Of a stretch of 50,827 nt of DNA, positions 10,337 through 17,395 are shown piece after piece. The first letter of the stretch is position 1. The number at the start of each line of letters is the position of its first letter. The DNA is from Maribacter sp. GTDB taxonomy: Bacteria > Bacteroidota > Bacteroidia > Flavobacteriales > Flavobacteriaceae. Location of the stretch: the NCBI GenBank assembly GCA_024643345.1, contig JAHENB010000022.1, forward strand, positions 1 to 50,827. The letters are read 5' to 3'. Under the pieces are notes generated by a model. That model was not told the origin of the DNA, did no database searches, and saw only the letters and a program-made list of their open reading frames with translations. A program made the translations under genes and the position numbers.

Positions 10337-10674
10337 TATAGATCGAAATCCTTTTTGAGCTCCGATACTACCTGGGCAATATCCTTTTTAAGTATGGGAA
10401 ATATTCTTTGTATTTCGGCGAAATTGGCCTCATTTTTCCCAAGCGTCTCAATTTCCAAGGCCGCCGCCCTTGTCTGTTCCATGCCCAATAGGTCAACATT
10501 CGGCTTTATCTTGTGCGCAAGTTTATACACTTGTTCGAAGTCTTTTGCTTCCAAAGCGCTTTCCAATTGTTGTAAATCGTGGGGCACCTCTTCCAAGAAG
10601 ACCGAGATTACCGAATGGACGAATTCTTCATCACCTTCGGCCATCTCATTAATTTTCATCAAACTATAGATCAT
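10336..10674 (-). CDS. Orphan Hpt-domain phosphotransfer protein
   Basis: A single-domain histidine phosphotransfer protein of 112 residues. The phosphorylatable His is H54 in YKLAHKIKPNVDLLG, inside a predicted four-helix bundle; nothing else is present. Hpt proteins relay phosphate between hybrid histidine kinases and response regulators. No kinase or receiver gene lies in the window, so the partners are unknown. I chose the ATG at 10674, which overlaps the stop codon of the FAH hydrolase gene as TGATG; a GTG one codon earlier is also in frame. The gene is translationally linked at both ends, to the FAH gene and to cinA. Confidence 0.88.
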   Translation of the reverse strand: MIYSLMKINEMAEGDEEFVHSVISVFLEEVPHDLQQLESALEAKDFEQVYKLAHKIKPNVDLLGMEQTRAAALEIETLGKNEANFAEIQRIFPILKKDIAQVVSELKKDFDL

Positions 10675-11285
10675 CACTTTATTTTTACAAAAAACATTTC
10701 GTGCCCTTCCAATACGCCCGAAAGATAGTCATTTGGCATTATTTTACCAACACCCGCAGGGGTACCGGTAAAAAGAATATCACCCTTTTTTAAGGTAAAA
10801 TATTTTGAGACATAGGCCACCAAAGGATCTATCTTCCATATCATATGACATGTATTCCCTTTTTGCACCGTTACCCCGTTTTTTAAAAGGGAAAATGCTA
10901 AATGGTTCAAATCTTTGAAGTCGGACTTCGGAAGCCAATTTCCAATCACCGCAGAGCCGTCAAAACCTTTTGCCTTTTCCCAAGGCAGGCCCTTCTCCTT
11001 CAATTGTGCCTGAACATCCCTTGCGGTAAAATCGATGCCCAGTCCTATTTCGTCATAATAGGTGTGGGCAAATTTTGGGTCTATATGTTTGCCCACCTTT
11101 TTGATCTTTACCAATATTTCCACTTCGTAATGCACGTCTTCGGTAAACTCGGGGATAAAGAAATCCTGTTCCTTGGGTAAAATGGCCGAGTCGGGTTTGA
11201 TAAAAACCACAGGATCGGAAGGTCTTTCGTTGGCCAGTTCTTTGATGTGCTCCGTATAGTTACGGCCAATGCAAATGATTTTCAT
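10674..11285 (-). CDS. Fumarylacetoacetate hydrolase family protein
   Basis: A 203-residue short FAH-family enzyme resembling FAHD1-type acylpyruvase or oxaloacetate decarboxylase. The metal ligands are visible as E54 and E56 in VHYEVEILVKI and D85 in GIDFTARD. KGFDGSAVIG and FTGTPAGVG complete the fold signature. Family members cleave carbon-carbon bonds in beta-diketo acids, and the exact substrate cannot be read from sequence. It is upstream of, and overlaps by one base with, the Hpt gene. Confidence 0.92.
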   Translation of the reverse strand: MKIICIGRNYTEHIKELANERPSDPVVFIKPDSAILPKEQDFFIPEFTEDVHYEVEILVKIKKVGKHIDPKFAHTYYDEIGLGIDFTARDVQAQLKEKGLPWEKAKGFDGSAVIGNWLPKSDFKDLNHLAFSLLKNGVTVQKGNTCHMIWKIDPLVAYVSKYFTLKKGDILFTGTPAGVGKIMPNDYLSGVLEGHEMFFVKIK

Positions 11286-11356
11286 TTTTATCTTTTTCCT
11301 GGATTGTTCGTTAATTGATCTGTTCCAATATGGAAAATAACGGGAACCCCAATTGG

Positions 11357-12133
11357 CTATCCCAATTTGTTGTTGAGTTTGCTCAATTTAATTTGAGTCA
11401 ATACTTTTTTGGTATATAGGGGAAAGTCTGCGTTCATAATCCATCCAAAATAACCTGGCTCGCTGTCGAGCACTTCAAGGACCTTTTTGCCCTTGTGCTT
11501 GCCAAAGGCAAAAATTTCATTATTTTCTTCATCCAAAGCGATAAATCCAGCAAAATCGACGAACTGTCGGTGGGTAGAAAATTCCGCCAGTTTTTTGACG
11601 TTGTTTTCCAGTTCGGGATAACGCTTTAACTGCCCAAGAAGCACTTCATAGGTGGCCATGGTGTCGGCCTCTGCGCTATGGGCGTTGTTCAAATCCTTAT
11701 CACAGTAAAATTTGTAGGCGGCTTCGAGTGTTCTTTTTTCCATTTTGTGAAAAATCGTCTGTACATCTATGGAGACCGTATTTTTCATATCAAAGTCGAT
11801 TTCGACGCGCAGTAGTTCTTCCGCCAATAACGGAATATCGAAACGGTCAGAATTGAACCCTCCCAAATCGCTGTCCTTGACCATTTTATATATTTCCTTT
11901 GAAATTTGCCCGAAGGTAGGCTCATTTGCCACTTTTTCATCAGTGATGCCGTGCACAGCGGTCGAGGCTTCGGGAATGGGCATCTCAGGATTGACCAACC
12001 ATGTCTTGGATTCCCTGTTGCCATTGGGAAATATTTTTAAAATGGAAATTTCCACGATTTTATCCTTGGCCACATTGGTTCCAGTGGTTTCCAGATCAAA
12101 AAAACAAATAGGTCTCGTAAGCTTTAATTCCAT
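11357..12133 (-). CDS. 3'-5' exonuclease, DnaQ-like (DEDDh)
   Basis: A 258-residue DEDDh exonuclease. Exo I is CFFDLETTGTN with D13 and E15. Exo II is the GGFNSDRFDIPLLAEELLR stretch. Exo III is in AHSAEADTMATYEVL. A C-terminal extension of about 80 residues contains FGKHKGKKVLEVL, a segment also seen in exonuclease/DUF3820-type proteins. It probably proofreads or processes nucleic acids; it is not obviously a subunit of DNA polymerase III. The ATG at 12133 is preferred over an in-frame TTG six codons earlier, because that TTG lies inside the promoter -7 element. Confidence 0.9.
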   Translation of the reverse strand: MELKLTRPICFFDLETTGTNVAKDKIVEISILKIFPNGNRESKTWLVNPEMPIPEASTAVHGITDEKVANEPTFGQISKEIYKMVKDSDLGGFNSDRFDIPLLAEELLRVEIDFDMKNTVSIDVQTIFHKMEKRTLEAAYKFYCDKDLNNAHSAEADTMATYEVLLGQLKRYPELENNVKKLAEFSTHRQFVDFAGFIALDEENNEIFAFGKHKGKKVLEVLDSEPGYFGWIMNADFPLYTKKVLTQIKLSKLNNKLG

Positions 12134-12148
12134 GCCGAAGGGTTTCCA

Positions 12149-12156
12149 CAAAGATA
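12149..12156 (-). promoter_or_regulatory. Candidate promoter of the exonuclease gene
   Basis: The minus strand reads TATCTTTG, a match to TAnnTTTG, ending 15 bases before the ATG at 12133. It decides the start choice, since the alternative TTG codon overlaps this element. Confidence 0.5.
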
Positions 12157-12241
12157 CTTTTTCGAGAAGTTCGGCGAAACGATATCGTAAGATATTTAGC
12201 CGTTGATACCGCTTTGTCCGAAACCTACCTCTACTTATGGT

Positions 12242-12850
12242 CTAGGCCGATCTTTTAAATTTGGAGGGAAAGGGCCGATAGGCATAATAGTGCAGTACTT
12301 CTTCCAACGCCATTTGTAAGGCTTTGTTGATGGGTACGATGGTATTGCCCAATTTAAAATCGATCTGGGCCAATCTTTTGTATTGGTCCGAAAAAATGGG
12401 GATTGATAGCCCATTATTGATGGCATTTACGGTGTCTTGGTAGCTGTCTTTCTGATTTTCCTTGATGATATTACAGGTGGCCAAGCGGAGCTGTCCTATT
12501 TTATCGCGCCCCGCCCCATAGCCGAAAAGACGGCATATCAGCCCTCGATGCGCATATTCCGAACACTTGCCTTTACCCATATCTCCCAATGACAAAGGAC
12601 TATAAAGAATGCAAACAGAGCTTGGAGATCGTTTTAATCGATCTAGTGCCTCGAGGGCCCGGCCCTGTAAAAATTGGTGGTACGCCCATGGTAAAAATTC
12701 CAATGGGGAGGCCTCGACATCGGGTTTGGTACAACATTTCCCGCAGCCAGCGATGCAATGAAGTTTTGTTGTTGATTGAAATTGGGCGATTTCCTTGTCA
12801 AGTCGTGTATATAGCAATTCAACCGACCTTACCCTGCGGGCTATGGACAT
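12242..12850 (-). CDS. YkgJ-type cysteine-cluster protein
   Basis: A 202-residue protein of the YkgJ Cys-cluster family. The signature is CIAGCGKCCTKPDVEASPLE near residue 35, followed by further Cys residues in CILYSPL, GKCSEYAHRGLICRLFGYG and ATCN. This pattern suggests a bound metal ion or iron-sulfur cluster, but no reaction is established. It stands between the E2 and exonuclease genes and has a -7 element so close to the ATG that the message would have almost no leader. Confidence 0.85.
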   Translation of the reverse strand: MSIARRVRSVELLYTRLDKEIAQFQSTTKLHCIAGCGKCCTKPDVEASPLEFLPWAYHQFLQGRALEALDRLKRSPSSVCILYSPLSLGDMGKGKCSEYAHRGLICRLFGYGAGRDKIGQLRLATCNIIKENQKDSYQDTVNAINNGLSIPIFSDQYKRLAQIDFKLGNTIVPINKALQMALEEVLHYYAYRPFPSKFKRSA

Positions 12851-12860
12851 AAATTTTTCC

Positions 12861-12869
12861 GCAAAGGTA
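12861..12869 (-). promoter_or_regulatory. Candidate promoter of the Cys-cluster gene
   Basis: TACCTTTGC on the minus strand fits TAnnTTTGC and lies 10 bases before the ATG at 12850. If used, transcription would begin only a few bases before the start codon. Confidence 0.45.
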
Positions 12870-12992
12870 CATCAGAATATCACGTGGAGGCCTTTTATTT
12901 TTGGGACCCCAAACAAGGAGACAATTCTGCGGTCAAACCCATGCAACTTGTCCTTTAGCAACAAACTGAACCATTAGTTTTATTATCTGCAC

Positions 12993-14363
12993 CTAGATTT
13001 CCCTATTTACGTCCCAAGCTTCCAAATAGTCGGCCACGGACTTGGCGAACATACTGCCCAACGCCCCGTTGACCACCCTGTGGTCATAGCTGTGCGACAG
13101 GTACATTTTACTGCGGATACCGATAAAATCGCCCTCACTGGTTTCTATGACAGCAGGTGTTTTTCGTATGGCGCCCAAAGCAAGGATGCCTACTTGTGGC
13201 TGGTTGATGATCGGTGTGCCGAAAACACTGCCGAAGGTTCCGACATTGGTTACGGTATAAGTGCCGTCTTTCACTTCGTCGGGCTTTAACTGGTTTTTGC
13301 GTGCGCGTTCCGCAAGATCGTTCACTACCTTGGCCATGCCCACCATATTCAATTGATCAGCATTTTTGATTACCGGAACAATAAGGTTGCCATCCGGCAG
13401 GGCCGCGGCCATTCCTATATTGATGCTTTTTTTCTTGATGATTTTGTCCCCATCGACCGAAATATTGATCATCGGGTATTTTTTCAACGCTATGGCGACC
13501 GCCTCCATAAATATAGGGGTAAAGGTCAATTTTTCACCTTCTCGTTTTTCAAAACTATCCTTGACCCTGTTGCGCCATTGTACGACCTTGGTGACGTCGA
13601 CTTCTATAAAACTCTGTACATGGGCGGATGTAGAAACGCTCGATACCATATGTTGGGCGACTAATTTCCCCATCCTGGTCATTTCGATGACCTCATCTTT
13701 TCCGGCTATGGAAACCGTAGCGACACGCTCTTTTTCCGTTTCAGTTCTTGGCGCTTGGGAAGCGACAGTAACTGGGGCAATTTCTTTTGCGGGTTGTTTT
13801 GTGGTTTGATGACCAACCTTAGCTCCGGCAACATAGTCCAATATATCGTTTTTGGTAACACGACCCTCTTTTCCGGTACCTGCAATGGTTTCCAGTTCTG
13901 CCATGGTTATGCCCTCTTCCTTTGCAATATTTCGCACAAGGGGTGAATAAAAACGGTCTGAGGATTGGGCTTCGAAAATGGGGGCCACCAGCTTTTCCTT
14001 TGTCATTTTAATACCCTCTTCCAATTGCACCGAAGGCTGCTCGAGATCCGATTCGATATCCTGAACCGCAATTGGCTGCCTTTCTCTTGCGACTTCTGGT
14101 TTATGTTCCTTTTGACCATTGCCGTTGATTTCGATGATGGCTATGGTCTCCCCTACTTTAATGACATCATCAACCTTAAAAAATTTTTCAACCAAAACGC
14201 CTTCCACTTCGCTGGGGACCTCCGAATCGACCTTATCGGTGGCAATTTCCAAAACCGGCTCATCGAGGGCAATGGCATCGCCAACCTCCTTGAGCCATGA
14301 GGTTATGGTGGCCTCGGCAACACTTTCTCCCATTCGGGGCAATTTCAATTCAAACTTTGACAT
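12993..14363 (-). CDS. 2-oxo acid dehydrogenase E2 component (dihydrolipoyl acyltransferase)
   Basis: The E2 core of a 2-oxo acid dehydrogenase complex, moving acyl groups from lipoyl-lysine to CoA. The 456 residues show an N-terminal lipoyl domain with modified K44 in EIATDKVDSEVPS and a flexible linker. A peripheral subunit-binding domain lies at about 137-175 (YSPLVRNIAKEEGI, then GKEGRVTKNDILDYV). The C-terminal catalytic domain carries LSHSYDHRVVNGALG near residue 428. The single lipoyl domain and overall sequence suggest a branched-chain or 2-oxoglutarate type rather than pyruvate. E1 and E3 are not in the window, so the substrate is unresolved. It is downstream of recR on the same strand with its own -7 element. 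Confidence 0.93.
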   Translation of the reverse strand: MSKFELKLPRMGESVAEATITSWLKEVGDAIALDEPVLEIATDKVDSEVPSEVEGVLVEKFFKVDDVIKVGETIAIIEINGNGQKEHKPEVARERQPIAVQDIESDLEQPSVQLEEGIKMTKEKLVAPIFEAQSSDRFYSPLVRNIAKEEGITMAELETIAGTGKEGRVTKNDILDYVAGAKVGHQTTKQPAKEIAPVTVASQAPRTETEKERVATVSIAGKDEVIEMTRMGKLVAQHMVSSVSTSAHVQSFIEVDVTKVVQWRNRVKDSFEKREGEKLTFTPIFMEAVAIALKKYPMINISVDGDKIIKKKSINIGMAAALPDGNLIVPVIKNADQLNMVGMAKVVNDLAERARKNQLKPDEVKDGTYTVTNVGTFGSVFGTPIINQPQVGILALGAIRKTPAVIETSEGDFIGIRSKMYLSHSYDHRVVNGALGSMFAKSVADYLEAWDVNREI

Positions 14364-14399
14364 ATCCTTATTTTATATGTACTAAATGAAATTTTCGTT

Positions 14400-14408
14400 G
14401 CAAAAATA
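14400..14408 (-). promoter_or_regulatory. Candidate promoter of the E2 gene
   Basis: The minus strand reads TATTTTTGC, an exact -7 consensus match, 36 bases before the E2 start. No -33 TTTG was found at standard spacing. Confidence 0.5.
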
Positions 14409-14455
14409 CTAAATATTCGAAGTTTAATTTGAACTTATTACATCAAGTACCTTTC

Positions 14456-15076
14456 CTAGTTCGCTTTTAGGGAGCCCTCGAACGGAATACGGTTCAGAAT
14501 ACTTCTTCCAAGGGTTACCTCATCGGCATATTCGAGTTCATCGCCCACCGCGATACCCCTTGCGATGGTAGAGGTATTTATGTCGAGCCCCGCAAGCTGT
14601 TTATAAATATAAAAATTGGTGGTATCCCCTTCCATCGTGGAGCTAAGGGCAAAAATTAGTTCCCTGATTTCACCCAATTTGGCTTTGTTGATCAAAGATG
14701 TTATGGTAAGTTCCCGAGGACCCACACCTTCCATTGGAGATATCTTACCGCCCAAAACATGGTATAGGCCCATATATTGACCCGTATTCTCAATGGCCAT
14801 TACATCGCGGATATCCTCCACCACACAGACCAGGCTTCGGTCTCGTTTCGGACTGGCACAAATCTCGCACAGCGCCACATCTGAAATATTATGGCAACTG
14901 CTACAAAACTTTACGGTATTTCGCAATTGTTCCAAAGCAGCGGTCAAACGGGTGGTTTGTTCAGTGGGCTGCTTCAACAAGTGCAGCACCAGCCGCAATG
15001 CGGTACGCTTTCCTATGCCCGGCAACTGTGACGTTTCATTGACCGCCTTTTCCAATAATTTTGATGAAAAATCCAT
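14456..15076 (-). CDS. recR: Recombination mediator RecR
   Basis: RecR works with RecF and RecO to load RecA at single-strand gaps. The 206 residues contain a helix-hairpin-helix ([17 protein letters not shown]) near residue 20 and a four-Cys zinc finger ([16 protein letters not shown]). A Toprim domain follows with [12 protein letters not shown] and GRIS-like features, then a C-terminal Walker-B-like segment. The length is normal. It begins 71 bases from the divergent symporter gene, and a TAATTTTGC -7 element precedes it. Confidence 0.96.
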   Translation of the reverse strand: MDFSSKLLEKAVNETSQLPGIGKRTALRLVLHLLKQPTEQTTRLTAALEQLRNTVKFCSSCHNISDVALCEICASPKRDRSLVCVVEDIRDVMAIENTGQYMGLYHVLGGKISPMEGVGPRELTITSLINKAKLGEIRELIFALSSTMEGDTTNFYIYKQLAGLDINTSTIARGIAVGDELEYADEVTLGRSILNRIPFEGSLKAN

Positions 15077-15092
15077 TTGAACACTTTACTGG

Positions 15093-15101
15093 GCAAAATT
15101 A
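15093..15101 (-). promoter_or_regulatory. Candidate recR promoter
   Basis: The minus strand has TAATTTTGC, matching TAnnTTTGC, 16 bases before the recR start. Confidence 0.45.
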
Positions 15102-15147
15102 CATACTATTTTTACTTTTTGTACTTTGGCTTCCAATAATAATTTGA

Positions 15148-16635
15148 ATGACACCAACCCATATCCTGCTCTTGATCATCGGTTATTTTCTGCTACTGAT
15201 GCTGATTTCCTATTTTACCGGTAAAAACGATTCCAACCTTGATTTCTTTAGGGCGGGGAATCAATCTCCTTGGTTCTTGGTAGCCTTTGGTATGATCGGG
15301 GCCTCACTCTCCGGGGTCACTTTTATTTCAGTTCCCGGAGGGGTAAAGGCCGAAAGTTTCGGCTATATGCAGGTGGTGTTCGGTTATCTTGTGGGATATA
15401 TCGTCATTGCCTTTCTTTTGATGCCCATCTACTATCGCCTGAACGTCACCTCCATTTATGAGTATCTCGAAGAGCGTTTTGGCAAGGTGAGTTACAAGAC
15501 CGGGGCCTTTTTCTTTTTTATTTCCAAAGTGCTCGGCGCCTCTTTCCGGCTTTTTTTGGTGGCCATCGTACTACAGCAGTTCATTTTTGATGCCATGGGC
15601 ATTCGTTTTGAGGTTACGGTAACGATATCTATCTTCCTTATATGGGTATATACCTATAAAGGGGGCGTAAAGACCATCATATGGACCGATTCTTTGCAAA
15701 CTGCCTTTATGTTGGTTTCGGTCGCATTGAGCATTTATTTCATCAACCAGAGACTGGGGTGGGATTTGGGCCAATTTTTGGCCTCGGAGGAATTGAAAGC
15801 CTATAACAAAATATTTTTTGTTGATGATTTCTTTGCCCGGAACCATTTTGTCAAATCCTTTCTTGGCGGTATGTTCATCGCCATTTGCATGACCGGGTTG
15901 GACCAAGACATGATGCAGAAGAACCTCACTTGCAGGAGCTTGAAAGACGCGCAGAAAAATATGATCTCTTTTAGCATTGTACTGGTCATGGTGAATTTTT
16001 TTTTCCTCTTGTTGGGCGCCCTGCTTTTCATATATGCCCAAAAAATGAACATCGGGGTGCCGACCATGGACGGCGTGCCAAAAACCGACCTGCTGTTCCC
16101 TGAAATTGCCATCAACAGTGGTTTGGGCCCGGTGGTAGCGATTACCTTTCTATTGGGCCTTATTGCAGCGGCCTATAGTAGTGCCGACAGTGCCCTCACC
16201 TCTTTGACCACCTCTTTTTGTGTCGATGTTTTGGATATTGAAAAAAAACCGGAAACAGAACAAAAAGCACTCCGTAAAAAAGTACATGTGGCCATGGGGG
16301 CATTATTGATCGTGGTGATCATCCTCTTCAAATACGTATTGGAAAGAAATGTCATCGATGGGGTGCTTACCGTGGCAACTTATACCTATGGTCCTCTTCT
16401 CGGTTTGTTCACCTTTGGCATATTTACAAAGCAAAAAGTAAAAGATCGCTATGTCTGGTTGGTGGCCCTTTTATCTGTTGCTTTGATATATGGTATTTCA
16501 CAAATTCCGATGGTATATTTTGGGGGTTATCAAATCGGTTATGAACTGTTGCCCGTAAATGGCCTGCTGACTTTCCTTGGCCTGTGGTTGATTCGGGATA
16601 AAAGAATAGTGGGGCAAGATAAGGGGGACCAATAA
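15148..16635 (+). CDS. Sodium:solute symporter
   Basis: A 495-residue inner-membrane transporter of the SSS (SLC5-like) family with about 13 predicted membrane helices. Family features include the [20 protein letters not shown] opening, [14 protein letters not shown] and [20 protein letters not shown], with [18 protein letters not shown] in the core. The Ser-rich segment matches the sodium-binding region of the family. The substrate is unknown and no catabolic genes lie beside it. It is convergent with the CoA-binding gene, the two stops being only 17 bases apart. Confidence 0.92.
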   Translation: MTPTHILLLIIGYFLLLMLISYFTGKNDSNLDFFRAGNQSPWFLVAFGMIGASLSGVTFISVPGGVKAESFGYMQVVFGYLVGYIVIAFLLMPIYYRLNVTSIYEYLEERFGKVSYKTGAFFFFISKVLGASFRLFLVAIVLQQFIFDAMGIRFEVTVTISIFLIWVYTYKGGVKTIIWTDSLQTAFMLVSVALSIYFINQRLGWDLGQFLASEELKAYNKIFFVDDFFARNHFVKSFLGGMFIAICMTGLDQDMMQKNLTCRSLKDAQKNMISFSIVLVMVNFFFLLLGALLFIYAQKMNIGVPTMDGVPKTDLLFPEIAINSGLGPVVAITFLLGLIAAAYSSADSALTSLTTSFCVDVLDIEKKPETEQKALRKKVHVAMGALLIVVIILFKYVLERNVIDGVLTVATYTYGPLLGLFTFGIFTKQKVKDRYVWLVALLSVALIYGISQIPMVYFGGYQIGYELLPVNGLLTFLGLWLIRDKRIVGQDKGDQ

Positions 16636-16652
16636 ACCCTTTCCAAATTTAT

Positions 16653-17027
16653 CTATCGTCCCCTAGTTTTATATTGGCCGGTTGCCAATAATACCAAAGT
16701 ACAGGCTTCCATGGCCTCAATACCCTGTTCCTTCAATAAGCCATAGAATTCGGGGTTTTCGGTTCCTGGATTAAAGATGACCCTTTTGGGTTTTAGCCGA
16801 ATGATGTCCTGATAATATTGGGGTTGGTGGGAAGGGCCCAAGTAAAGCGTAATCGTATGGATGTCTTGGAAATCATCGAAACTATCCAATACCTGAACTT
16901 TTCCTATTTTACCGGTCTTTGGTCCATAGGCCTGTGTCTCTATTTCATGGTCTATCAGGCGTTTCACCACTATATTACTATAACGGAAAGGTTTTAAGGA
17001 AGCGCCGAACACCAAGGTCTTGCACAT
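16653..17027 (-). CDS. CoA-binding protein (YccU-like)
   Basis: A 124-residue single-domain protein with a Rossmann-like CoA-binding fold. TLVFGASLKPFRYSN near the N terminus is the nucleotide-binding turn, and KRVIFNPGTENPEFYGLLKE is the conserved C-terminal part. Such stand-alone proteins bind CoA in vitro, but their cellular job is unclear. It ends 17 bases from the convergent symporter stop. Confidence 0.88.
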   Translation of the reverse strand: MCKTLVFGASLKPFRYSNIVVKRLIDHEIETQAYGPKTGKIGKVQVLDSFDDFQDIHTITLYLGPSHQPQYYQDIIRLKPKRVIFNPGTENPEFYGLLKEQGIEAMEACTLVLLATGQYKTRGR

Positions 17028-17091
17028 TTGTTAATTGGGGGTTAAAGTTTGTGATTTTCTGTAACTATTCGGCTAATTTAGGGTCTATTCT

Positions 17092-17154
17092 ATGAAGATC
17101 TATCGCAGCATTTTCAAAAAATGGTTATCGACAATGCTATGGGTTTATAGTTAA
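17092..17154 (+). CDS. Possible 20-residue leader peptide
   Basis: An ATG at 17092 opens a 20-codon frame (MKIYRSIFKKWLSTMLWVYS) that ends just before a hairpin terminator, in a 368-base gap without other genes. It is basic and aromatic, like some leader peptides. Small frames this size arise by chance, so it is only a candidate. Its stop codon touches the left arm of an 11-bp inverted repeat. Confidence 0.2.
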   Translation: MKIYRSIFKKWLSTMLWVYS

Positions 17155-17281
17155 TGGTTAGTGTTTATTATAGTAAAGTCGATAGCAGAAACCCTGGCAG
17201 CAATGTCAGGGTTTTTTTCTTCCATATTGAGTTGATTTTATCCAAAGATAATTCATTTTTCACCTTTACTACACTAACCAT
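17154..17281. repeat. 11-bp inverted repeat enclosing a terminator
   Basis: ATGGTTAGTGT at 17154-17164 is exactly complementary to ACACTAACCAT at 17271-17281, with the hairpin terminator between them. A second pair, TATCGAC near 17126 and GTCGATA near 17178, also spans part of this gap. These could form alternative RNA folds, or be remnants of a small mobile repeat. The rest of the 17028-17395 gap is AT-rich and shows no other gene; a short run of ATCA repeats precedes the receptor gene. Confidence 0.4.
17189..17218 (+). terminator. Plus-strand terminator in the leader-like gap
   Basis: AAACCCTG (17189-17196) and CAGGGTTT (17207-17214) form an 8-bp stem with a 10-base loop, followed by a T-run to 17218. 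No plus-strand gene lies upstream within the gap, so it must end a short transcript or act as an attenuator for the receptor gene at 17396. Confidence 0.65.
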
Positions 17282-17395
17282 GGGCAATCGCCCAACTGGA
17301 TTTAAACTGTTAAAATCGTCCTATGATGTAACATAATCACAAACACATTCGTCATACTTTCATCATCAATCAATCAATCAAAAAACGAAGGTCCC

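Noticed and set aside
12982-12996. 15-base match (ATTATCTGCACCTAG) between this site and 31611-31625
   Set aside because: One or two matches of this length are expected by chance in 50 kb when both strands are counted, and the flanks differ.
17028-17395. tRNA or other known structural RNA in the large gaps
   Set aside because: No cloverleaf or T-loop pattern was found here, at 23074-23463 or in the other gaps.
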